This document shows positions 44,485 through 51,548 of a stretch of DNA of 64,000 nt, in pieces (position 1 is the stretch's first letter; every line of letters starts with the position of its first letter). The notes beneath the pieces are model-generated. The model was not told the DNA's origin, did no database searches, and saw nothing but the letters and a program-made list of their open reading frames with translations. The position numbers and the translations under genes were made by a program. Origin of the DNA: JALYNX01 sp963749415 (GTDB taxonomy: Bacteria; Actinomycetota; Acidimicrobiia; Spongiisociales; ZC4RG35); NCBI GenBank assembly GCA_963749415.1, contig CAVVMG010000001.1, positions 1,674,001 to 1,738,000 of the forward strand. The letters are read 5' to 3'.

Positions 44485-45402
44485 ATGTACCAGGTGGCCC
44501 TCAGCGTCGAGGCCTGCCTGCGCGCGGGCACCCGGGCCGACGTCGCCTGGATCGTCGAGGCCCATGAGTTACCGATCGACGACTGGTCCGACGTCGTGGT
44601 TTTCACCCCGGGTGGAGGGCGGATCGGGTCGATGGCAGGGGGTGCGCTCGACGGGCGCCTCGGTGATCTCGCCGGGAGGTGGGACCTCGGCCGCATCGTC
44701 GACATCGAGATCAATGAGGTTGATGCCTTGATTGCAGGGCTGTCGGCCGGTGGCTCCGCTCGATGCCTGATGGTCCCGGCGGACGTCCTACCGGAGGGAG
44801 TGATCGAGGTGGCGCTCGCTCGGCAGCCCTTCTGCCTTGTTTCCCGGCTCGAAAAGGACGAGGTCGTCGAGATGAGCCTGTGGACGCCGGAATCGGTCGC
44901 CGGAGCCGGAGAGCATGTCGTCCAACTACTCGCCGGCGGCGTGGCAGGGTCGACACTGACCGAGACCGGGCTGGTCACGGTGTTCCGGGCGGTGCCTCAG
45001 CTGGTGATCATCGGGGGCACTCCCGTTGGTGAGGCCCTTGCCGACCTTGCCGGGGTGGTCGGCTGGAGACCCCGGATCTTGCTCGACTCCGCCTCGGCAA
45101 ATGGAGTGATCGCAACCCTTTCCGGCCTCGACATGGTCGTGGTCACCGGGCACGACCTCGACCTGACGGGCGCTGCCCTCAAGGCGGCCCTGGAGACCGA
45201 TGTCGGGTATATCGGGTCACTGGGCGCCCGCAAGATGCAGGAGACGCGCGCCGACTGGCTCGCCTACCAGGGGGTAACCGATCTGACGAGGGTCCATGGC
45301 CCGGCAGGCATAGACATCGGCGCCGACACCCCGGCCGAGATCGCGGTGTCGATTCTGGCCGAGGCGATCGCAAATAGGGCAGCCGCCCCCGTCGACGCCT
45401 AG
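44485..45402 (+). CDS. XdhC-family Mo-hydroxylase maturation protein
   Basis: XdhC proteins bind sulfurated Mo cofactor and insert it into enzymes such as CO or xanthine dehydrogenase. The 305-residue protein has an N-terminal XdhC/CoxI domain (DDWSDVVVFTPGGGRIGSMAGGAL) and a C-terminal Rossmann domain (VIIGGTPVGEALADLAG, DVGYIGSLGARKMQETR, GIDIGADTPAEIAVSILAE). The latter is diagnostic. It heads a plus-strand operon that converges on the CO dehydrogenase operon and includes a second coxD/coxE pair. Confidence 0.88.
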   Translation: MYQVALSVEACLRAGTRADVAWIVEAHELPIDDWSDVVVFTPGGGRIGSMAGGALDGRLGDLAGRWDLGRIVDIEINEVDALIAGLSAGGSARCLMVPADVLPEGVIEVALARQPFCLVSRLEKDEVVEMSLWTPESVAGAGEHVVQLLAGGVAGSTLTETGLVTVFRAVPQLVIIGGTPVGEALADLAGVVGWRPRILLDSASANGVIATLSGLDMVVVTGHDLDLTGAALKAALETDVGYIGSLGARKMQETRADWLAYQGVTDLTRVHGPAGIDIGADTPAEIAVSILAEAIANRAAAPVDA

Positions 45403-45415
45403 TGCCGACTGGCCA

Positions 45416-45444
45416 TGGAGAGAGAATCAGGCGACGATTACAAT
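45416..45444 (+). promoter_or_regulatory. possible promoter of the second coxD/coxE group
   Basis: TGGAGA (45416-45421) and TACAAT (45439-45444) are 17 bases apart, about 45 bases before ATG 45487. The -10 is good, the -35 only moderate. Confidence 0.45.
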
Positions 45445-45486
45445 CAATAGCGTCGATACCGACACGTCGTCACCACGGAGCATTCG

Positions 45487-45735
45487 ATGACTAGCCCGAA
45501 CGAGACCACCGCAGATGTACTCGACTCGGTGTGGGTCATCAGCCACGACCACGACCTCGATGAGGACTGCAGTCCGACCAAGGCATGCCGAAACATGAAG
45601 GACGTGACCTTCGACGGTTACGCGGACCCCGGGAGCGATCTCGGAGAGGCATGGCGGGCCAAGCTGGCCCGGGAGGGCAAATTGACCGAGTCGGGCGGAA
45701 GTGTCCGCGAGTTGATCTTGGGTCAGGGCGAATAG
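45487..45735 (+). CDS. hypothetical 82-residue protein in the cox region
   Basis: I do not recognise this acidic protein. It contains VWVISHDHDLDEDCSPTKAC, then DVTFDGYADPGSDLGEAWRAKL, and has two cysteines and a His-rich stretch (HDHD) that could bind metal. It has GGAG upstream of the ATG, no membrane helix and no signal peptide. It sits between the xdhC gene and the second coxD, so a role in CO dehydrogenase maturation or regulation is possible but unproven. Confidence 0.6.
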   Translation: MTSPNETTADVLDSVWVISHDHDLDEDCSPTKACRNMKDVTFDGYADPGSDLGEAWRAKLAREGKLTESGGSVRELILGQGE

Positions 45736-45778
45736 ACCTGTCCGGGCCGGCTCATCCCCAACGAACAGGCGGTCAGCG

Positions 45779-46672
45779 TTGAGCAGCGACCCGGCTCCCA
45801 AGGCACCGGCGAGCGTCGAAGAGCTCACCGATCTTCTCCGTCAGGGCCGCTACCTGGCTGATCGCGGCCTCGCCACATCCATCTTCGTCGCAATGACCCT
45901 GGGGCGTCCGCTCCTCCTCGAGGGTGAGGTGGGGGTGGGGAAGACCGAAGTTGCCAAGGTATTGGCGTCGGTCTTCGACCGCAGGCTCATCCGCCTCCAG
46001 TGCTACGAGGGCATCGACACCAATCAGGCCTTGTACGAGTGGGACTACGCCCGCCAAATGCTCCAGATCCGGGCGCTGTCCGAACGGGGCCTCAGCGATG
46101 AGGGCGAGGTCGACAAGCTGTTCGGCCCCAAGTTCCTGTTGGAGCGGCCCTTGCTGACGGCGATACAAGCCGGCGACCGGGCGGTGCTCCTGATCGACGA
46201 GATCGACCGGGCCGATGACGAGTTCGAGGCCTTCTTGCTCGAGCTCCTCTCCGACTTCCAGATCACCATCCCGGAGATCGGGACCATCGCCGCGGAGGCC
46301 CCGCCCCTGGTGATCCTCACCTCCAATCGCACCCGTGAGCTCCACGATGCCCTCAAACGGCGTTGCCTTTATCACTGGGTCGGATACCCAAGCGCCGAAC
46401 GCGAGGTCGAGATCGTGCTCGTCAGGGCACCTGGGGCCACCGAGACATTGGCCCGCAAAGTCGTGGAGGCGGTGAACCGGTTGCGCCAGCTCGACCTGAC
46501 CAAGCCACCGGGGGTCGCGGAGACTTTGGACTGGGTGGCCACGCTCAACGTCCTGGGCCGGTCCGAGTTGGATGCCGGCACGATTGAGGACACCCTCGGA
46601 GCAGTGATCAAAGAACGCGACGACCTGGAAGCCGTGCTCGATCACCTCGAGGGGATTGCCGTCGATGGCTGA
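45779..46672 (+). CDS. coxD: MoxR-type AAA+ ATPase, CoxD-like (second copy)
   Basis: CoxD-type ATPases, with the VWA protein CoxE, help assemble the S-Mo-Cu active site of CO dehydrogenase. The 297-residue protein has Walker A GEVGVGKTE, CYEGIDTNQALYEWDYARQ, Walker B LLIDEIDRADDEFEAFLLE and the sensor LTSNRTRELHDALKRRC. TTG 45779 is the likely start. It overlaps coxE by 8 bases. A paralogue lies at 57956-58834. Confidence 0.88.
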   Translation: MSSDPAPKAPASVEELTDLLRQGRYLADRGLATSIFVAMTLGRPLLLEGEVGVGKTEVAKVLASVFDRRLIRLQCYEGIDTNQALYEWDYARQMLQIRALSERGLSDEGEVDKLFGPKFLLERPLLTAIQAGDRAVLLIDEIDRADDEFEAFLLELLSDFQITIPEIGTIAAEAPPLVILTSNRTRELHDALKRRCLYHWVGYPSAEREVEIVLVRAPGATETLARKVVEAVNRLRQLDLTKPPGVAETLDWVATLNVLGRSELDAGTIEDTLGAVIKERDDLEAVLDHLEGIAVDG

Positions 46673-47831
46673 CGGGCTCGCCGTCGAAGAAATCGTTGAG
46701 CCGGGTCAGGCGCCATACGTCGAGATGCTGGTCGCCTTCGGCGAGGCGCTCCGCCGGGCCGGGCTGCCCGTCGGGTCGGGCGACATCCTCGTCTACTGCG
46801 GTGCCATGGCGTCGCTCGATCCAGCGGATCTGGTCGATCTGTACTGGGCCGGTCGGACCACGCTCGTAACTCGTCGCGACCGAATCGCCGTCTACGACCG
46901 GGTATTCCGCACCTTCTTCCTCGATGCCGCCGGGGACCTGCCCGAACCGGTCAAGCTCGCCCTCAAGCAATCTTCGATCGAGAACCAGTCCGTGATCGAG
47001 GTCCCCTCGACCGAGCCCGGGATCAGAGGCAAAGACGAGGAGGAGGCCAGGCTGGGGCTCATGGCGTCCGACATCGAGCTCTGGCGTCACAAGGAATTCG
47101 CGGCCTGCACCCCCGAGGAGTTGGCTGCCCTGCGCCGGATCATGGCCAGGATCAGGGTGATCCCACCACGACGACGCTCGCGGCGCACGAGGGCGGGTGC
47201 GGCTGGAGGTAGGCCCGATCTGCGGCGCACCGTCAGGGCGACGATGCGGACGCACGGCGAGCCGTCGGAGCTCTTCTGGCGTCAGCGCAGATTGAAGCGA
47301 CGGCCCCTGATCCTGATCCTCGACGTCTCGGGGTCCATGGCCGAGTACTCGCGCAACCTCCTCCAGTTCGCCCACTCGGCCAAGCGGGCGAGCTCCCGCG
47401 TCGAAGTGTTTTGCTTTGGCACCCGATTGACCCGGATCACCCGGGCGTTGGAGAGGAGGCGGCCTGATGACGCCCTCGACGAAGCAGCGCGGTCGGTGTT
47501 CGACTGGGAGGGCGGGACACGGATCGGCCAAGCCATCGACACGTTCGTCCGCGATTGGGCACGCCGTGGCTTGAGTCGCGGTGCCATCGTGGTGATCTGC
47601 TCTGACGGGCTCGACCGCGGCGACCCGGCGCTCTTGTCCGGAGCGATGGAAAGGCTCTCCCGGCTCAGTCACAAGGTCGTGTGGATGAACCCACACAAGG
47701 GCGACAACACCGACTTCCAGCCGACGACGCTGGGGATGATGGTGGTCGCTCCGTATGTGGACCTCCTGCTCTCCGGCCACGACCTCGCCAGCCTCGAGGA
47801 GCTCGCGGAGCTCCTGCCCGACCTCCGGTGA
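46665..47831 (+). CDS. coxE: VWA-domain protein, CoxE-like (second copy)
   Basis: The 388-residue protein has an N-terminal helical region and a C-terminal von Willebrand A domain with the metal-binding DVSGSMAEYS and LICSDG-like IVVICSDGLDRGD. CoxE works with CoxD in maturing CO dehydrogenase. An Arg-rich linker precedes the VWA domain. ATG 46665 lies inside the end of coxD. A paralogue is at 56841-57959, and both carry an almost identical AxMxRLSR-type segment before the C terminus. Confidence 0.88.
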   Translation: MADGLAVEEIVEPGQAPYVEMLVAFGEALRRAGLPVGSGDILVYCGAMASLDPADLVDLYWAGRTTLVTRRDRIAVYDRVFRTFFLDAAGDLPEPVKLALKQSSIENQSVIEVPSTEPGIRGKDEEEARLGLMASDIELWRHKEFAACTPEELAALRRIMARIRVIPPRRRSRRTRAGAAGGRPDLRRTVRATMRTHGEPSELFWRQRRLKRRPLILILDVSGSMAEYSRNLLQFAHSAKRASSRVEVFCFGTRLTRITRALERRRPDDALDEAARSVFDWEGGTRIGQAIDTFVRDWARRGLSRGAIVVICSDGLDRGDPALLSGAMERLSRLSHKVVWMNPHKGDNTDFQPTTLGMMVVAPYVDLLLSGHDLASLEELAELLPDLR

Positions 47832-47845
47832 TCGGCGGGACCGCC

Positions 47846-48145
47846 ATGAGATGGAGCGTGTCGATGGTGGCCGAAGGTGACCGGGTCATCGAGCTGGAGG
47901 AAGTCGTGGAGCTCGCCGACGCGGTCGCCATAAGCGACGGGATCGCCACCGGGATGGGGACCACCTCGTACGGTGCCCAGATCGTGGTAGAGGCCGACAG
48001 CAGCGATGAGGCAGTGGACAAGGCGATGGGGTTGTTCGCGGCTGCGGCGGAGAAGGCGGGGATGCCTCCGTGGCCGATCGTCCGCGCCGAGACCGTCGCC
48101 GACGAAGAGGAACTTGACTACGGCTTCGAGGCCCCCACGGCATGA
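47846..48145 (+). CDS. hypothetical 99-residue protein
   Basis: I do not recognise this small acidic protein. It appears to be alpha/beta, alternating RWSVSMVAEGDRVIELEEVVELADAV (core) with QIVVEADSSDEAVDKAMGLF, a ferredoxin-like fold arrangement with two beta-alpha-beta units. ATG 47846 is used. GTG 47828 overlapping the coxE stop is an alternative. It overlaps the next gene by 4 bases, so it belongs to the cox accessory operon. Confidence 0.7.
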   Translation: MRWSVSMVAEGDRVIELEEVVELADAVAISDGIATGMGTTSYGAQIVVEADSSDEAVDKAMGLFAAAAEKAGMPPWPIVRAETVADEEELDYGFEAPTA

Positions 48146-48582
48146 TCCGGCTCGGGTCCCTCGCCGGGTATCCATTCGAGGGCCCGAGGGTGCTGGCCGG
48201 TTGGACCCCGCCACAACTCGCCGCGGTGTTCGCCGTGATGTACAAGCCTCAGCCCAAGGAGAAACCCGAGGAACACGCGGTCCTCTACGTCGGCGAATCC
48301 GCCGACCTCTCCAGCGAGAAGTTCCCCTTCAACCATCCCTCGGCTCCATGCTGGCTGAAGCGGGTGGAGGGGAGGCGCTTCGAGCTCTATGTCTGCACCT
48401 ATGAGGCGCCTGGCGCTGCCAGGGCCCACCGGGAGCAGATCGTCCGGGAGCTGGTCGCGGTCTATCGGCCCGGGTGCAATCCAGATCAATACGACCAGGC
48501 GTGGGAAGACCACTGGATCGGGGAGTACCAGACACCGGGCACCACCGGCCCGCTCACCACCGGGCGCCAACCCTCCGACTGA
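48142..48582 (+). CDS. GIY-YIG-like domain protein
   Basis: The 146-residue protein contains AVLYVGESADLSSEKFPFNH and a following WLKRVEGRRFELYVCTYEAP, and later REQIVRELVAVYRPGCN. This layout resembles the GIY-YIG nuclease fold, with YVG for the second half of the motif and a Glu on the conserved helix. The first half (GIY) is replaced by VLY, and the catalytic Arg is not obvious. It ends the cox accessory operon and converges on the small membrane-protein genes. Confidence 0.55.
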   Translation: MIRLGSLAGYPFEGPRVLAGWTPPQLAAVFAVMYKPQPKEKPEEHAVLYVGESADLSSEKFPFNHPSAPCWLKRVEGRRFELYVCTYEAPGAARAHREQIVRELVAVYRPGCNPDQYDQAWEDHWIGEYQTPGTTGPLTTGRQPSD

Positions 48583-48603
48583 GCAAGGAAGCCGGCCTTG
48601 GGG

Positions 48604-48966
48604 CTATCCCTCGGGCAGGTAGCCGATTGCTTCGTGAAAGCGGGAACGCCGACGCCCTGATGCCGGAAGCGCTGGGCCTCTCGCCGGCACCTTCTCTGGC
48701 TCGTAGGTTGCTCCGACCACGATCCCCTCGGCCATCCCATAGAGCAGAGGCAAGGCACCGGCTACCACTCCTCCCGTGCGATTCACGTGCTCGAGGTTGC
48801 CCTCGATCGAGGCAGCATTGGCCCCGATCTTCTTCACAAGCTCGTTGCACTCCTCGAGGTTGGTGGCGACCCGGGTCAATTGCCCGCCCACGATCCAGAG
48901 GTAGATCGCCAGCCCGGCGATCAGCAGCACGATGTCGACAACGGTGAAGAGGATCAGGCTGTTCAC
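48604..48966 (-). CDS. small one-helix membrane protein (5th after coxG)
   Basis: The 120-residue protein has an N-terminal membrane helix (LILFTVVDIVLLIAGLAIYLWIV) followed by a helical region (EECNELVKKIGANAASIEGNLEHV), a hydrophobic stretch (GGVVAGALPLLYGMAEGIVVGA) and a basic tail. GTG 48966 overlaps the stop of the previous gene by 4 bases. It is the last of five similar small proteins in the cox operon. No family was recognised. Confidence 0.7.
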   Translation of the reverse strand: MNSLILFTVVDIVLLIAGLAIYLWIVGGQLTRVATNLEECNELVKKIGANAASIEGNLEHVNRTGGVVAGALPLLYGMAEGIVVGATYEPEKVPARGPALPASGRRRSRFHEAIGYLPEG

Positions 48967-49250
48967 GAGCGCACCTTCCCCAGCACCCGGCCCAGGAACA
49001 GGTGGTGCTCCAGGCCTTCAACGAGGACCAGATCGAGTCCAGCGGCGGTGGTATTCAGCAGTTCGGCGTCCGCGGTGTTGGCCTCCGCCTGAGTCAGCGT
49101 GGCCTTGATCGTCAGCACCCGGCGGTCGATGGTCCTCACCAGCAAGACCAGGATGGTGAGCAGGGCGGCCACCGCGACCACGACGACGAGCCCGGCCCAG
49201 TTGGCGATCTGCCACAGGGTCTCCTGATTCTCGGTCAGGGCGAAGAGCAT
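48963..49250 (-). CDS. small one-helix membrane protein (4th after coxG)
   Basis: The 95-residue protein has one membrane helix (WAGLVVVVAVAALLTILVLLV) followed by IDRRVLTIKATLTQAEANTADAELL and a Leu-rich end. GGGAGG six bases upstream selects ATG 49250, although TTG 49256 is possible. It overlaps its neighbours or lies within 3 bases of them. Confidence 0.7.
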   Translation of the reverse strand: MLFALTENQETLWQIANWAGLVVVVAVAALLTILVLLVRTIDRRVLTIKATLTQAEANTADAELLNTTAAGLDLVLVEGLEHHLFLGRVLGKVRS

Positions 49251-49252
49251 GG

Positions 49253-49513
49253 TCAACCTCCCAGCCTCTGCCGGCCCCGCTTCAAACCTTCGATCACGTT
49301 GATCGCCATCGTGTTGGTGGTGGCGAGGTCGGCGAGTGCTGCTGTGTTGCTGACGGACTTCTGCAGGCTGTCGTCGATCAGCTTGGCCTCGTTGCCGATC
49401 CTCCGGGCCAGGATCAGGATCGGGAGCACCAGGGCCACTACCACGAGGACGACAACGATCCCGATGACGTATCCGACCAGCCAGCCGGTGTTTCCTTCGA
49501 AGAGCTCGTTCAT
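49253..49513 (-). CDS. small one-helix membrane protein (3rd after coxG)
   Basis: The 86-residue protein has one membrane helix (LVGYVIGIVVVLVVVALVLPILIL) and a C-terminal amphipathic helix (KLIDDSLQKSVSNTAALADL, ending in RGRQRL). No enzymatic motif is present. It starts 10 bases after the preceding gene in the cox operon. Confidence 0.72.
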   Translation of the reverse strand: MNELFEGNTGWLVGYVIGIVVVLVVVALVLPILILARRIGNEAKLIDDSLQKSVSNTAALADLATTNTMAINVIEGLKRGRQRLGG

Positions 49514-49523
49514 GATCGATGTC

Positions 49524-49751
49524 TCATATCGATTCGCAGAAGTCGCTGACCGGCTTCAGGCTGGCGTTCACCGAGCTCACCACTGCGGGCACGGTGCTGG
49601 TCTTGGCGGCCACCACTTCGACACCCCCGGTGAGGGCACGCAGTGTCTTCAGAGTGGCGGAGAGATGGCCGATCACCCGGCTCAACCCCAGTGCCGCGGC
49701 TGCGATTATCAGGGTGGCCAGGACCAGGGTCACGATTGCGGCTGCTGGCAT
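49524..49751 (-). CDS. small one-helix membrane protein (2nd after coxG)
   Basis: The 75-residue protein opens with a membrane helix (AAAIVTLVLATLIIAAAALGL) followed by SRVIGHLSATLKTLRALTGGV and a Ser/Val-rich helix, ending with one cysteine. GAGGAGGGAG precedes ATG 49751. It starts 10 bases after the preceding gene. Confidence 0.68.
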   Translation of the reverse strand: MPAAAIVTLVLATLIIAAAALGLSRVIGHLSATLKTLRALTGGVEVVAAKTSTVPAVVSSVNASLKPVSDFCESI

Positions 49752-49761
49752 TTCTCCCTCC

Positions 49762-50016
49762 TCAACCCAACAACTTGCCGACCGAGCCGGCGTAACGGAC
49801 GGCGCCGTTGGCGACCTCGTCGATGGTCCCGTCGGTGACCGCAAGAAGCTCGGGCACCCTGTCGACCTCCCCGATGAGGGCCACGCCGCCGGCCAGGATC
49901 TCGTCCGACGCCCCGCGGATCCTCTCCAACGCCGCCAGCACCCGGTTGAGCAGGGCGACGAGGATGGGCACCACCGCCAAGAGCAGGATCGCGTTCCCGA
50001 TCCACCACCAAGTCAT
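49762..50016 (-). CDS. small one-helix membrane protein (1st after coxG)
   Basis: The 84-residue protein has a membrane helix (WWWIGNAILLLAVVPILVALL) followed by an amphipathic helix (RVLAALERIRGASDEILAGG) and a second helical segment. GAGGAGG precedes ATG 50016, 10 bases after coxG. It resembles its four downstream neighbours in size and layout. Confidence 0.7.
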   Translation of the reverse strand: MTWWWIGNAILLLAVVPILVALLNRVLAALERIRGASDEILAGGVALIGEVDRVPELLAVTDGTIDEVANGAVRYAGSVGKLLG

Positions 50017-50026
50017 GGGTTCCTCC

Positions 50027-50608
50027 TCACGTCTGGTTGGGCTGGTAGGGCAGGAAGAACCTGCGGGCGACCCGCTTCAACGCCATCCAGGCGGCCTGGA
50101 AGCCGATGCTGAGCCCGCTGGCGGACTTCGTCTGGACCTGGTCTGCCGATAGGCCCTGGTCAAACGCGTGGATGCGGGCCTGCATGTTGGTGGCGAAGTC
50201 CTTCATCATCACCGCGCTGACATCGCCGATCATTCCCCGGCCGTACTGGGCGGCGGCGCCGGACAGCTCGAGGTCCTGCTCCACTTCGACTCGGGTGCCA
50301 TTGGCCGTTGGGACCAAGCGGGCGGTGAGGCCGAGTGCGGCCTGCCCCCGGCCCTTGTCATCGGCGCCGGAGGCGTCGACGACGATGGTCCTGGTCGCCT
50401 CGTCCATCGTCTTGACGGCCGCCTGACCTGCGAACTGCATCTGGACCGGTCCCAGCCGGATATTGACGTTCCCGGCGTACTGGTCCGGTCCGGTCTCGTC
50501 GGTCAGGGAGGCACCGGGAAGGCAGGATGCCACCTGGGGGATGTCCTGGCAGAACTCCCAGACTTTCTCGATAGGGAGGGCTACCTCGAAGTCATTCTTG
50601 ATCAGCAT
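50027..50608 (-). CDS. coxG: CoxG-like SRPBCC protein
   Basis: CoxG is reported to recruit CO dehydrogenase to the membrane or carry a hydrophobic ligand. The 193-residue protein begins MLIKNDFEVALPIEKVWEFC and contains VASCLPGASL and VEVEQDLELSGAAAQYGRGM, the CoxG pattern, then a C-terminal hydrophobic/basic tail. It overlaps coxF by 17 bases and is followed by five small membrane proteins. Confidence 0.92.
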   Translation of the reverse strand: MLIKNDFEVALPIEKVWEFCQDIPQVASCLPGASLTDETGPDQYAGNVNIRLGPVQMQFAGQAAVKTMDEATRTIVVDASGADDKGRGQAALGLTARLVPTANGTRVEVEQDLELSGAAAQYGRGMIGDVSAVMMKDFATNMQARIHAFDQGLSADQVQTKSASGLSIGFQAAWMALKRVARRFFLPYQPNQT

Positions 50609-51548
50609 GGAGGCTCCTGGGGAGGTAGGCGGCCGGATCCTTCTCGAACGCAACCCGGCACCCTGGGGCACAGAAGTAGTAGGTCTCGCCCTCGTGCTCC
50701 AGTGGGCGGCTGGTCTCGTCGGCAGGCACGGTCATCCCGCACACCGGGTCGATGGCGGTGGCCGGGCCTTCGGCTGCGGCGTTGGGGCTGGACGTCAGCT
50801 CCCCCTGGGCTCGAAGTTGGACCAGCTCGGCGAGCACCGCCACTGCGATCTCCTGGTGTGAGGTGTGGCCAAGGTCGAGGCCGACCGGCACCCGGACTCG
50901 CTCCAGGAGGTCCTTGGAGACTCCGCGGTCGGCGAGATAGCCGAGCACCGTCTCTCCTCGCTTCTTGGAGGCGACCAGGCCTACGAACGCCGGCTGCCCG
51001 ACCACGGCCCGCTCGATGGCGTCCTCGTCGCCATGGCCCTGGGTGGCAACGATCACCACCGAGGTGTAGTCGGTGTCGGCGCTGGTGAAATTGGCCGCGT
51101 CGATCAGGCTGGCCCGCCAGCCGAGGGCAGTGGCCAGGTCGACCAGGGTGGCAGCCATCGGGGACCGGCCGACCACCACGAGATGCGGGCTGGGGATCAC
51201 CGGCTCAATGTAGAGCTGCATCGCCCCCTCGGACTGGCAGGACATGGGGAGGAACATCATTCCCTCGGGAACCTCGCCGAATTGGTCGGTGGTCCCGAGC
51301 AGGATGAGGCGCGGTTGGCGGTCCTCGATCGCCCTTTGCGCCTCGCGGATCACCACCGGCTCGGCACATGCCCCCCCGATCCATCCGTGGATGTCGCCAT
51401 CCGCCGTGATGATGGCCCGCGCCCCCTGGTGACCCGATGAAGGCGCCTGACGCCAGACCACCGTCGCCAATGCGAACTCCACACCCTGGCGAGCCAGGTC
51501 GTTGGCCATCTCGACCATCCGCCAGCCATCACCGTGCTGTGCGTTCAT
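50592..51548 (-). CDS. coxF: CoxF-like XdhC protein fused to a YHS metal-binding domain
   Basis: The first 250 residues are an XdhC/CoxF maturation protein (LATVVWRQAPSSGHQGARAI, GWIGGACAEPVVIREA, VVVGRSPMAATLVDLA, GLDLGHTSHQEIAVAVLAEL). Residues about 270-315 form a YHS domain (IDPVCGMTVPADETSRPL, YYFCAPGCRVAFEKDPAAYL) with the three Cys typical of the heavy-metal-associated fold. The fusion suggests metal handling, for example delivering copper for the Mo-Cu site. That is inference. ATG 51548 overlaps the coxL stop. Confidence 0.9.
   Translation of the reverse strand: MNAQHGDGWRMVEMANDLARQGVEFALATVVWRQAPSSGHQGARAIITADGDIHGWIGGACAEPVVIREAQRAIEDRQPRLILLGTTDQFGEVPEGMMFLPMSCQSEGAMQLYIEPVIPSPHLVVVGRSPMAATLVDLATALGWRASLIDAANFTSADTDYTSVVIVATQGHGDEDAIERAVVGQPAFVGLVASKKRGETVLGYLADRGVSKDLLERVRVPVGLDLGHTSHQEIAVAVLAELVQLRAQGELTSSPNAAAEGPATAIDPVCGMTVPADETSRPLEHEGETYYFCAPGCRVAFEKDPAAYLPRSLHADQE

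Noticed and set aside
44418..44978. N-terminal extension of PEP carboxylase
   Set aside because: The extension is antisense to the well-supported xdhC gene and has no similarity to Ppc.
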